Positions 22,487 to 33,690 of a stretch of DNA of 64,000 bases are shown piece after piece. How positions within the stretch are numbered: the first letter of the stretch is position 1; each line of letters starts with the position of its first letter. The stretch lies in contig JALJCS010000001.1 in the NCBI GenBank assembly GCA_023055355.1, forward strand, positions 108,702,881 to 108,766,880. The letters are read 5' to 3'. This DNA comes from Agelaius tricolor. Taxonomy: Eukaryota; Chordata; Aves; Passeriformes; Icteridae. The position numbers were made by a program, and so were the translations under genes. Below the pieces are notes generated by a model. The model had not been told where the DNA came from. It made no database searches and saw only the letters and a program-made list of their open reading frames with translations.

Positions 22487-25400
22487 CTGAAGGAAAAACA
22501 AGAGAAAGTCTTCTATGCTTGCTGCTAGCCATGGCAACTGCAGTAATAAATGTGGGCTGAGACAAACCTACCCTAGCCAGGCTCTCATGCACAAATATTA
22601 GTGCAGGCTATGGTTGCTTAATATCCCAAATGAGTAGCTAATTACTTCATCAGCTAATTAAGAGTGCCTAGGCACCGTCTATGCAACCTGGTAAAAATAG
22701 GTCTCATACATTCAAAACCAGATCAAACACAAAGCAATACAAAATAAATGGTCTGTAGAAGGGTGAGTGACACGTCTCTGCCCTTTGCCTATGTGCAGCC
22801 ACTCTCAGGAGGGCACAGCATGGCCAAAAGTGAGCGTGCAAGCCCTCAAGGATTGGTGAAGCTGGGTATTAGTGTTAAAGAAACTGAGTTTATAAACCAG
22901 AACAGTGCTGAACTTAGATACTGCCCCATGCTCCTGACAAATCCCCTTATAAATAATGCTGAAAGTCCAGCCAGACCAGGCTTTTGTGTAGGCAAAATGT
23001 TTCTCACTGCTATACAGAAAGCATAAACCACAGACAGACAGCAAAATTATACTTTCTTGTGTACAAAAGCTGGAGTGCTGGAGTCATGGCCACAGGAGGG
23101 ATTCGTATGCTGAAGTTTAGTGTCACTTGCTAAAATTAAAACAAGTTATTTGAGCCACTGGAAATTCAAGTATTCTTTCCCCATAGAAGGAACCTCTTCT
23201 TCTTGTGGGGCTACTCTGAGCTGCCTCTGGAAGACATGGGCAGCACAGCACAACCACAGAGAGGCCACTGAAAACAAGAGGCAGAAGGGAAACAGAGGAA
23301 GAGGGATTATTTGAGGGGAGGTAAATCAGAGTATACTTTCCTTAGTGTGCCCAGTTCATTGCTGTTAAATGACAGGAAGAGAATGATGGTGGCATTAATT
23401 TGCTTGCTTTTTTTTTTTTTTTTAAGGGGAAGTGTTCTGTTAGCCTTGATGCATGAAAATATAAAGTGAATTTTACTATTATATTCCAGTTTTAATATAA
23501 TGCATTTGCTATGTGTGTCTAGTATTTTCTGGACTGTATAAATCTGCAAATTAGCTGCAAGACACTCAAAAAAAGCTTCTGTGGTTGCAAATTAAAATTT
23601 TTTGAACTTTTGCTTTGCAGGAAATGTGACTTGTTATTCTACCCAAGACCTCCCAAAAAAATGCAATTTTGAAATATATCTCTCCCACAAATCCTTAGGG
23701 ATTTCAGTTCAACAGAGGAGTTATGGGGAAGATTCACCATTGTAAGATTTTGCAATGATTTGGAGTTTGAAGCTGTCTGAAAATAGCAGATCATCTGAGA
23801 ACTGGACTATTTATGTCCTAGATTTAGACACACTTCCAGAGACTTAGTTGTCTCTTATCACTCTCTTAGTTACCTTTGAATTAATGCTTTTTACTTTTCT
23901 GGCATTAGATTGTCTTGGTTTCATTTCAAATACCTGGCCAACACCATAAGTGAGTCTCAGGAACTACAGTTCTAAAAGTAATAAAATGCTTTACAGTAAT
24001 CCAAGAGGTAGGGAGGCAATATGTTAGTAGGTAAACACCTGTTCGATGTGACAGCACTTACAAATGTGTGCTATAATTTTAGACAACAATTCTAAATGAG
24101 CATAAGAATGAATGCTTTTGTTGTTTAAGACCACAACCTTTCATCTGAACATCTGCATCTTTCCAAAGTAAACTCTACTGGTTAAAGCTCGCTTCCCTTC
24201 TCAGCATTTCTGATGAGAGGCTGGATAAAGACCACTTGCCTATGGTCTGGAGGTGAATCCATAGCTTGGATAACTGGCTTAAAGTGCTTCTTGCAGCAAG
24301 ACCTGCTTGCTCCCCACAAGCATGCACATATATTTTTGGAGGGTGAAAAAGACGATGCAGGGTGGGAGGAAGAGGGTAGGAAGGGAAAGCAAGTAACATG
24401 GCAAAAGGACAGTATAGGGGAAGGTCAAACTCACAACTTGTCCATTCCTTTCTTTCAGGTAGAAGGACACAGTTGTTGGAACTGATTTTTGACAATAGGT
24501 CACCACCACTTTTACTTTGCAGGAGACAATACTACCACAGCCTCTGATTTTTCCCCCTTTTCTGTGCATGTTTTATTCTAATGGCTGGTGGACTGCTTGT
24601 CGGCTCTGAGAGCCCCTCCAGCACCAGTGGGTTCCCTTGATGATTCAGCCACTGAGCACAGAAGCTACACCAAGACGTGCACCTGGAGTCAGGAAGAAAA
24701 TAAAGGAAAAGTCTCCAGAGCAGCTGCACAAGATGGCCATAAACAGGAGGTATTTTTCTTTCCTCTTGCCTGCCAAATGCAGCTCTGGGAGAGCCGTGCT
24801 CCTTGCTGGAGTGTGGCCCTGCCTTGCCAGAACAGATACCCATTTGGCATTGTAAAGCCCAGAAGAGGTTACCCGGTCAAGGTGGCTGTCTGGAGCAGTC
24901 TAAACAAATTCTGTGTTTCTGGGAATTACCACTCCGTTGGTCAGAGCACTGGTCGTGTGGCTGCTGGCATAGCAGCTCTACAAACAGAGAAAAAAAGTGT
25001 CAGGACTATTTTAATAAAGGATTCCAATGGGAGTCAAAAGCATGTTGATGATTTCTTTCATGTGTTAATGCCATTAGCTACCTCAGGCATTAAGCGTGGG
25101 GAGTACCAGTAACTGACAGTGCACTGAGTGGGGAATGAATCATTTTATTTTTATTTAAGTAACTTTGTTGTTCTCATGAAATTTGGCCTCGGCAACATTG
25201 TCAGGTTTCAATTAGTGTTGGTAACTCTAGTTCAGAAAAAAAAAATTAAACTTGATCCATGATGTGTTACTAGAAATTTGACAAAGAGTGCCTTCCAGCC
25301 CCCTTTAAAGTGGTCTGTGTCATGAAGGGCATTGAGAAAAAACAGGCCTATGGCAGAGGAACTGCTCTTGTGTCCTGGTTTTTCATGGAGGATGTAAATA

Positions 25401-27997
25401 GAGAAAGTTTCCTTATGTTTCTCTATGGCCAGCCCCATCCAACTTGCAGGCATCTCTTAGGTCAAAATGCATACGTGTTGTACAAATTAAGCTTTTGTGA
25501 CACTTCCTTAGCAAAGACTCCTAAGAATTGTTAGATTCATAGAAGAAAACACATCACAGCTGGAGATGGGGACTTCTGAAAGCAAAAGGAACAAATACAT
25601 GAGCAGCTTTGCCACCAGAGAAACATTTTCTTTTGTGCTGATCCTGCCTGGCTGCATGCTACTTTCTATTTGAAATGTAGAGCAGAAACAAGAGTAGGGC
25701 TCTGGTGGAGCCAGAGTGGAGCCAGCTAGAATGAAGGGCAGAACCCTAGAGGTTACACTCTTTGTTCTAATTTTAAGATCTTCAAAACCCTGTGTAAAGG
25801 TAATCTCCCTTCCCTGAACCTCCATGTGCCTGAAAGCCCAGATCCAGAGGGGAACTGGTCCTAATGAGCACCTACAAGCCTCCTACCTCAGGTGTGTGCT
25901 CCTACTCCCTTCCCCACTGCGAGCCTGGCTAGGGAGCAAAGCTGGCTGGCTGGAAATTCACTGTTTTTCTTTGCAGGGTTAGTCCTTACCTAGTTCAGCC
26001 CTGAGAGCTGGCTCCCTGCCCAGATGAGCTGGATGGAGAAGGGTAGAACGGCAGCAGAGCTGACTAAGCTTGGCTTGGACTTGCAGGGAACTGATCCTTC
26101 CCCTCCGCCAGAAGCGCAGCAGCCCTCGTGGCCTTGAGCTCGGCATTGCCTCACTCATTTTGCTAAGCAGACCTAGAAGTATCAAATCAGTTCCATGGAG
26201 AGTGAAAAGCATTTCAAGAGTAATTAATATGAAATCTCCTTGAATAAATTGTAATGGGCAGACGCCTGTCTCTTGATACAGACTAATTACTGAGTCATTC
26301 AGTAAACAAAGGAGTAATGCCATTAGTTAACCATGCAGAGTTGACCTTCTTTAATCCCAGTGAAGAGTCTGGGGACTTCTATCAGAGCTTTAGAGCCTGC
26401 AGGTCAGCATACATCTAAAAATGAGCAAAACCCAGAACTTTTAAAGCTTAACCCTAAAGTCTCTATGCTATATATGAGAGAGAAACAACAATACTACAGA
26501 TGTGCTCAGGCAGAATAGTCCATGTACTTAAGTCAGCCAAGCCTGGAGGAGCCGTCCTGGGAAGTTAGAGGATATTTTATTATTGCTCCTGGACTTTGCT
26601 GAGGTTGCAGTGGGTGTGCCAATTAATTCCAATGCTGACTGAGTTTTAGCAAGTGGCCACCTAACAGTCAAGCAATGATTGCCAAATAACTGCATGTATT
26701 TCTTCCCCTGCAGATGTCAATGTATAAGCTGTCAATTAAATTAAACCTTTTTTTAGCATGTGAGGACTGATGTGTATAAACACATGTGTGTATACATACA
26801 CATGTATATATGATTTTTCTTTTTTGTTTGTTTGTTTTTGTTCTTAATTATAAAATACAATAAAATCTCTTGAAAAATTGCCTATGATGAAATTGCCATT
26901 ACAGGTAGATATGAAACTTTGAGGCCCGGGTGTACAAATACTGTACATCTTTGAAGAGATACTTTGTGTGACTGACAGACACAAATTCACCAGTCCTCTG
27001 TACTAAGTCATTATTTCACCAGCCAGTTGACAGCTGATGTAGGAAGAAGAACAAGACAGCTGATCAGAAGTATTAGAAAAGTCTCAATAAGCACAATGAG
27101 AAGAGCAAAATGGACTGCTGAACCTGTTTGACCTGGTATGACAGTGCATTGTGCCTTAAAATTGCTAAATCTAGTTCCCACTCCTCCTCACTTCTCACTC
27201 ATGTCTAGACCAAACACTGAATTTAAGGTACTTTTACCACAGCATCTGTTTGCTTGGGTATTTCACTGGCCATCTTGATCACTCTGACTTTTTATGTCTG
27301 AAATGTGGTCTCTGGGTCAGCTGCTACAGCTCTCAGTTGTCTGCATTGTGCTTTCTCTTGACTCATAAAAGTCCTGGCTCATTAGGGAAGCTTCTGATGG
27401 TTTGACAATAGTGTCCACCCATTGCATACATTTGTTTAAATCCGTTTTCATCTGCATTCACATCCAACTAGTGCACAGCATTTGCTTTGTAGTTCTGGCA
27501 TAATAGCCACAAACCTTCTGATGCATTATGAAATCATATGTTTGTAGCCTTTTCTTTTCCTTAATGAATTACAGTGCAATCAGACCTCTTAGCATCAAAA
27601 AAAACCCACTCAAAAAGTGAAGATGAGAAATACTTAGAAGACAGGACACAAGTAATCTGAAATAAAATCCCACGACTGGCAGTGCTGGCATCAGTGGTTT
27701 GTAATTATCTGTTTTACACACACTCACAGAAATTGATATGATTCACTTTGAAACACTTGACCTTTTTTTTTTTCCTTGCACAAAACAATTCAGTTTGAAT
27801 TCAGACTAACGTATGAAGGAGCTTAGTTATTGAAAGAGCAAGGAATGAATGAGTGTAATCTGATTAGAAACATCAGAACTTTAATATTATAGTTTAACTA
27901 ATGATCAGTAACTACTGGAACAGAAAAACATCAAAAAAAACCAGATGAGGTTATCCCTTCTCCTTGTATAATCAATACATATCAAGTTTTTAAACTA
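22487..27997. other. non-coding sequence, no gene recognised
   Basis: No supported gene. A poly-T tract lies at 23408-23423. The longest frame in the window (24588-25112, plus, about 174 codons) starts at GTG, has no recognisable domain and is overlapped by minus-strand frames. The block 26210-26340 is A/T-rich with homeodomain-like TAATTA/TAATTAC words and an AP-1-like TGAGTCA, suggesting a conserved non-coding element. Confidence 0.5.
22636..22675. promoter_or_regulatory. paired homeodomain-type sites next to a 12-bp palindrome
   Basis: AGCTAATTA occurs twice, at 22636-22644 and 22652-22660, a 16-bp period (about 1.5 helical turns). Four bp later is the perfect palindrome GTGCCTAGGCAC (22664-22675). 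TAATTA is the generic homeodomain core. The arrangement suggests an enhancer-type element; function is inferred only from these words. Confidence 0.3.
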
Positions 27998-28060
27998 ATT
28001 CAAAAGGTATCCTTATATAATCAATTTTATAAATTAATTATATAAGGATACCTTTTGAAT
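27998..28060. repeat. perfect 24-bp inverted repeat, 15-nt spacer
   Basis: The left arm at 27998-28021 and the right arm at 28037-28060 are exactly complementary over 24 bp (left arm begins ATTCAAAAGGTATCC). The spacer 28022-28036 adds AATT/AATT pairing after one mismatch, leaving a 5-nt loop TTATA. Pairing ends sharply outside the arms, and no clear target-site duplication flanks it. It is A/T-rich with a GGTATCC core. It could be a foldback transposon remnant, a small-RNA hairpin, or a palindrome arisen by template switching. Confidence 0.97.
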
Positions 28061-28680
28061 ATTGGCACTTTTCTTTCTGTCTTTATTTGTAACTGTGATG
28101 ATACAAAGAAGAGGTCGGGACTCAGTACAAGAGGAACTTTTCTGCTTGCTGCCAGACCACTGAAGAGGTAAGGAGGAAGAGCTGTCACTCTGCCAGAAAG
28201 GTCTCTTCTCAAGAAAAAAACCCAGGCAGGATGAGCCATTGAAGTTTTCTTTTTATCTATAGAGAAATCATTAGGAAACTCATGTAACCAAGTTGGTCAG
28301 AGAGAGCCTGACAGCACATGTGCTTCAGAGGAATTCTAAGGAAGGAACTGATTCTGAAATTTCAGGCCTCATTGTCTTCTACAGACTTCCACAAAATAGG
28401 AGGCTAACAGAATTTCATGTAAAGCCACGAGTCTGAGTAAAACATTTCACTTTTATTTAGGTGGGGTTTTTCTCCCCATTCTGGTAGATAAGAGAATGAA
28501 TCACTGGAATTTTTGTACTCTCCATTTCTAACCAGGGAGAAGGGAGGGCTGGTTATTTCTGGTAGGATCAGTGTTTGTAGTGGTTTCACTCTGCATATTC
28601 CCCTTCTACAAAATCAGCTGCTCTTTGCCAGAGTTCAGAAAACAAAACCATCTCACCTAAAGTAGGATGGACTTCTGAGA

Positions 28681-28703
28681 ACTACTGGACCTTCTCCAGT
28701 AGT
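28681..28703. repeat. perfect inverted repeat, 9-bp arms
   Basis: ACTACTGGA (28681-28689) pairs with TCCAGTAGT (28695-28703) across CCTTC. Short enough that chance is possible. Confidence 0.9.
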
Positions 28704-29240
28704 CCAGTACTGTTTAGCCTGCTGGGATCAAGGAGACAAAATGCAGCCTACTTTCTACTTCCCAGCAAATAATAGAGTCTCAGATGCCATCTGCAATGAA
28801 AAACAGGGGGTCCTCACACTTGTTTCTGAGTTTCCTGAAATAATCACTCAGCTTAGGCTTGGATTTTACCGCCAAGACCGCTGACTTGAGCGAAAGGCCA
28901 GCCTTTGGCTTGTGGGCTGTCATTGTGATTGGTATAGCTTTTCCTAATAACACGTTCCAGTGCTTAAGCAATATGAATTGCCTGGGGTTTTCAACATTTT
29001 TGACAAGGTGTCAGAGGGATTTTTTATGTCTGAGATTAAATGAAAACTTTTCAAAGTACTGGTTACCAGCACACAACCTTGCTCGAGATATGATCCAAGA
29101 CTGAAGCAAAGGAAACTTGGCTGCTGGATTGCAATGGCTTCATATCAGACTCTTGCTCTTTCTTCCCCTTCTGTTCCCCTGTAACATGTAGAGATAGAGT
29201 AAAATCTGAGGAAAGGAAAATAAAATAGAAACATAAATCA

Positions 29241-29272
29241 AAATAAAATAAAATAAAATAAAATAAAATAAA
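29241..29272. repeat. (AAAAT)n microsatellite
   Basis: Six uninterrupted pentamer units over about 32 bp. Confidence 0.95.
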
Positions 29273-30377
29273 TCTATGAGTATTCCATTAATACTGAGCT
29301 GTTTTAACAGTGAAGGGCAAAATCATTAATTTAACTCATATTTGAATATGCCCTTCCTTAGCAAGCTACTCTGCCATATTGAGGACAACAAGAGTTTAGT
29401 CTGTTCTTAAAATAATGGTGAAATTACATGCATGAGACTACTGTCTACTTGCCAAGTCTAACAATTCATACTGCCCCTAAGTTTATTCTGCCCTGCTTAA
29501 AATGAATCATTTTCCTACTGAAATTAGGATTCTTGTTGTCATTAGCCTCTAGGAAGAGTGGTTTCAGACTGCTTTTCAGATGTTCAGAACAAATATTTCA
29601 GGATTTTTCATCTGTAAATTGTCAAGGCTTCCTGTGAATAGACAGGACAACATCTCAGGAACCTCTGAAATTGGACAGCAGAATTACACTCTCATTGCAA
29701 AGAGTATTGTTCTCAAGCATGCAGCAAGGCTCTAAACCAGAAATCATGAGGAAAATACGCCTCCATCATAAAGGTGGGATGATGGTTTGGCCCCTAGGGA
29801 GATCCTTAAGTCTAAATAATTATTAAAAATCTAGCCTTTTTGGATGGAGTTGTGTGTATCTACTGAAAGACCAACCATGAAAACCACAGTAAAAGCTTAC
29901 TGTTAGCATGGTTGTCCCACAGGGGCTGTATAAGGGCTTTTTCACATAATCATCCTGTGAGTGCTTAAGATTCTGCCAGTAACAGAGATTTTCCCCTCTT
30001 TCTTTGGACTACACATTTTGTCAAGTGCAGTAGGAATTTACCTTGGAAGGAAGGGGATGAAGTTCACTTACACAGAAGCTGACACATGAGCCTTGCAAAA
30101 ACCACTTTACCACTCTCAGAGAAAGCATCGGTGTTATTTCCTTATTTTGAGCTATAAGAGTTCACATCCTCATTTCTCCTATAGGCACTTTCACATTACA
30201 CACACACACAGAGAACATTATATCCCTTTCATTCTCCTTTTGAGTTTATAGTCCACAGGTTCACTTCTTTTGCTGGGCCTCTTAGATCTTTGGAATCAGC
30301 ACATTTATATTCAAAGCCAAGGACAGAGAACCCAAGGAGAGGAAAAAGGCACAAATCAGGTCTTGTCTCTGGCAGAA

Positions 30378-30475
30378 TCTCTTGGATGACCTTCAGAAAG
30401 TGAATTCTGGCTCTTTTACCTATAAAATAAAGAGAATATTACTTCTTTTCTCTTACCTCGTTAAAGAAAACTGAA
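30378..30475 (-). mobile_element. MIR SINE fragment, reverse orientation
   Basis: On the plus strand this follows the reverse complement of the MIR core and 3' part. GATGACCTTCAGAAAGTGAA is in the place of the 'caagtcacttaacctctc' block, CTCTTTTACCTATAAAATAA replaces 'cctcatctgtaaaatgg', then AGAGAATATTACTTC and CTTACCTCGTTAA follow in the expected order. Heavily diverged, as expected of this old amniote tRNA-derived SINE. Confidence 0.6.
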
Positions 30476-31383
30476 AAAAATCTAGAGTTTAGGCACTTTC
30501 TCATAAATGTCTCAGTGCTATGAAGCTGTTAGCACTCTTTGGAGCCAGTTGTCTGCTACAGCCTCCCTTGGCCACCCATGCCAGGACTACTCAGAATTTT
30601 ATTCACAGGGCAGTTGTCATAGTTTGTAGTTGCCCTGACTGTCCTGACTACTGCTTATAGGTAATTCTCTAACTTCATTTTCAAATTGAAAACAGAAGGC
30701 TTGGTTGAGCCAAGCAATGACTCAGGTCAGCCTGTTATGTCAGAATAGCTTTTGCCTCAAAAGTTGTCTTGTTCTCTGGATGCAGCTGTGCTCAAGTCAG
30801 GCATGTGTTGCTTAAAAAAATGTCTCTTTCTTTTTATGACTCAGAGGTGAATAGCCTGGGCTATTTCTATGGATTTTACCCTTGATTTCAGATTACTTCT
30901 GTCATCAGTGCTAAATCCCTTCAGTAAAGCTAGGGGAGCTTTCCACTGGTCAAATTAAAGATATGCCACACTGCCAGTATAAGCTAAAAGGACTAAAGCA
31001 GGAAGAAGCAGCGGCTTTGCAGCCCAGTGGATGTAGCAGTCAGATGGAATAAAGCTGTCTTGGTTTCTGGTCCCTGCTTCCATGCTTTTGTAGTACTTAT
31101 TGTTCACACAGATGATGTAGATTAAAAAAGTCATATCAGTCCCATACCCAGCTCCACTTGGAAGAAGAACTGAGTCTTGCCTGGAGTTGTTGTGGAGTGG
31201 AAACCTCTTCTCCCACTTTTTCCTGCAAGTCTGGTGTTGTAGTATGCCCTTCCTGCCTTGTCAGTATGAAGACAGAGCTCCTTCAATACCTGGATGATTG
31301 TGTAAGATAAGGGCAATAATTACATACTACACGCTTATAACTCTTTTTATGGACAGCTTACAAAACTCCTCAAAAACATCCAT

Positions 31384-31535
31384 CCATTCTCACAACATGC
31401 CTGGGAGGTGGATAAGTCTTATTATGCACACAAGCCATCATTTATTGTTTACCAAGATATTGCTGGTACACCAAAGATAAACAACTTGCCCAAGCAAAGC
31501 CTGGAAGGGAACTTTGGGTTGCTCCAAACCATTTG
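31384..31535 (+). mobile_element. MIR SINE fragment
   Basis: ATTCTCACAACATGCCTGGG followed by AGGTGGATAAGTCTTATTAT matches the MIR core (consensus 'aatcctcacaacaaccctatgaggtaggtactattatt'). About 60 bp later AAGATAAACAACTTGCCCAA matches the 'gaggttaagtaacttgcccaa' block. Order and spacing are right. No RNA polymerase III boxes can be trusted at this divergence. Confidence 0.7.
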
Positions 31536-31682
31536 TTTCAATCCTCGGGCCAAAGCAGTGTTTTCAAAGTTATTTAACCTGGCAAAAGTTAAGGCAGTGG
31601 GTTACGCCACTGTGATAAATCCTGCACTCCTGGTTTACCACAGCAAAGCAGGGATGAGCATGGCAAAGGAGACACGGGAAGG

Positions 31683-31718
31683 GCTGATAAGGCTGGCAGT
31701 GCTGATAAGGCTGGGAGT
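31683..31718. repeat. 18-bp tandem duplication
   Basis: GCTGATAAGGCTGGCAGT is followed directly by GCTGATAAGGCTGGGAGT, with one substitution between copies. Confidence 0.95.
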
Positions 31719-31837
31719 GCTCTCCCATGTGCGTGTGCTCCTCAGCTCTGCCCTCCTGGGGGTGAGCTCTGCTTCTAGACTGCGTGATGAGTCAAGGTAT
31801 TGTGGCTGAGACTGCAAGCATTGGCTCTGTCACCAGG

Positions 31838-31858
31838 CAGACAGACAGACAGACAGAC
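31838..31858. repeat. (CAGA)n microsatellite
   Basis: Five uninterrupted CAGA tetramers. Confidence 0.95.
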
Positions 31859-32803
31859 ATTCAAAGAAACCACAGCCCTCTGGTTTCTTTGCCCTTGTTT
31901 GCTTAATCAAGTATGGGCTGTGTGTGCGTGTACACATTTTTTCACCCACAGCACAAACAAATACTGCTTAACACCTGAGGGTGGCTGACTCTCAGAAGTG
32001 CCTCTGGAAAGATGACTCAGAGGAGGAGTAGTGGGAGGCTCCTATGGCATTTGTCCTAAGGCGGGAAGGAGCATTCCCTCTTACTGTAAGTGATCTAATT
32101 ATATTACTGTAAATCTCACTCTCACATTTTCAGCTACCTCCGCATCAGCTCGCAGGCTGAACTTATGTAATTGTGGAAAACTCTCTGTCAAACAGAGGAT
32201 TCCTGCTGCATGTGACATTGTTTGCAGAAGACTTGTATGTGAGAGTGAGTAGGGAAGGGAGACTTCAGTGTAGAAGACTGAAAGTGATACTTTCTCTAAA
32301 GGTCATGAATTTGTGCACTAAATTAGACCTATTAACAATTGCAAAGAAAATGAGCAGTCTAAGAAAGGTATGTTGTTTTCTTCAGTGGGATAAATCCCAT
32401 TTAGACAGGCCCATTTTTTTACTCCTAATGTTCCAATTAAAGACAGTATTCCTTCTACTTGTCCTCAGTCTCACCTAGTGCCACTGATCCTAAAATTAGG
32501 CTGCTGATAGAGTGCTGGGTTCATTTCAGTGGTCCTCCACCTGTATCCCCCTGTAGGTACTGCCCAAAATCCAGCTCATCTCACACCGACCCCTGTTAGC
32601 ACGGGAATGGGACCCAGGACTAAGGTCAGGAACATCTGGTAGAAGAGGATAGAGGTGATAATCTGGGAGCAACCAGAACTTGGTGAATAAAAGGTGCTTT
32701 AGGGTTGTGGCAGTTACTATTGCCATGGCCAGCTGACCAGGCCTCATTAAGTGAGTCTGTGGATGTGACTCTACCATTGGGGCCCATTGAGAGAGAGGGT
32801 AAC
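31859..32803. other. non-coding sequence, no gene recognised
   Basis: No supported gene. The block 32500-32800, just before the CR1 3' end, is somewhat G+C-rich and gave short frames on both strands, but I could not assign it to an LTR or any repeat family. Confidence 0.5.
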
Positions 32804-33690
32804 CACAGAACCATGGAATGGCTCTGGTTGGAAGGGACCTTACAGATCATCTGATTCCAAACCCCCCACCATGGGCAGGGATGCCTTCCACTAGACCATC
32901 TAAATCTCTCATTTTTCTTAGTTTAACACCATTCCCTCTTGTCCTATCATTGTCTGCCCATGTAAAAAGTCTGTCTCCGTCCTTCTTATACGCCCTCTTC
33001 AGATATCAGAAGGTACTCTAAGGGTCTCCCAGAGCCTTCTGTTCTCCAGGCTGAACAACTCCAGCTCTCTCAGCCTGTGTTCATAAGATACTCCAGCCTT
33101 CTCATCATCTTCCTCTAGGCTTGCTCCCAGCACTTCCATGTTCCATGCTGGAGACCGAAGGGCTGGGTGCAGCACTCCAGGTGTGGTCTCACAAGAGCAG
33201 AGTAGAGGGGGACAGCACTTTCCTCAGCCTGCTGTCATTGCTTCTTTTGATGCAGCCCAGGATGCAGTTGATTTTCTGGGTTGATAGTGCACACTGACAG
33301 GTCATGTCCAGCCTCTCATCCACCGGAACATGCAAGTCCTTCTCCCCAGGGCTGCTCTCCATGGGCTCTTCTCCCCATCTGTGCTCACATCTGGGATTAC
33401 CTCAACACAGCTGCAACACCTTGCATGCAGACTTGTTGAATCTCATGAGGTTCTGGTGGGCCAAATTCTCACAGTTGTCCAAGTCCCCCCTTCCTTCTCT
33501 TGTACCTGTTGTATGTACAGCTCAGCTTTGTGTAATCTGCTGAAGGTGCACCTGATGCCAATGTCTATGTCGTTGATAAAGATATTAAAGAGCACTGGTC
33601 CCAAAACACAGCCCCATGGGACAACACTCATCATCAGCCTCCATGTGGATATAGGGCTGTTGACCACAACTTTCTGACTGCATTTGAAGA
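32804..33690 (-). mobile_element. CR1 LINE, minus strand, 3' part of ORF2 plus 3' UTR, decayed
   Basis: Read on the plus strand, it starts with the reversed CR1 terminus (CAGAACCATGGAATGGCTCT, GTTGGAAGGGACCTTACAGA, CCCCCCACCATGGGCAGGGA). It then follows the family through CCAGGCTGAACAACTCCAGC, CAGCACTCCAGGTGTGGTCT and CTTTTGATGCAGCCCAGGAT, into the reverse-transcriptase end. On the minus strand a frame still reads VVPWGCVLGPVLFNIFINDI, the fingers/palm motif just before the catalytic site. The catalytic FADD box is broken: near 33525-33545 several bases are lost, shifting the frame, and the second Asp position reads Tyr. About 100 bp of the usual 3' UTR is also missing after the CCACTAGACCAT block (about 32890-32905). 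A dead, 5'-truncated copy. Confidence 0.95.

Larger units (their letters stand above)
28061..30377. other. non-coding sequence, no gene recognised
   Basis: No supported gene. It contains a small 9-bp hairpin at 28681-28703 and the AAAAT microsatellite at 29241. The remainder is unique A/T-rich sequence. Confidence 0.55.

Noticed and set aside
24588..25112. Longest open frame (174 codons, plus strand)
   Set aside because: It starts at GTG, has no recognisable domain and is overlapped by frames on the other strand. A frame of this length is expected about once by chance in 64 kb.
25525..25545. GATTCATAGAA, like a CR1 terminal repeat
   Set aside because: A single 11-base word with no adjoining CR1 sequence.
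32500..32803. Possible LTR just outside the CR1
   Set aside because: It contains an AATAAAA word, but no terminal TG...CA pair, no partner LTR and no target duplication could be seen.
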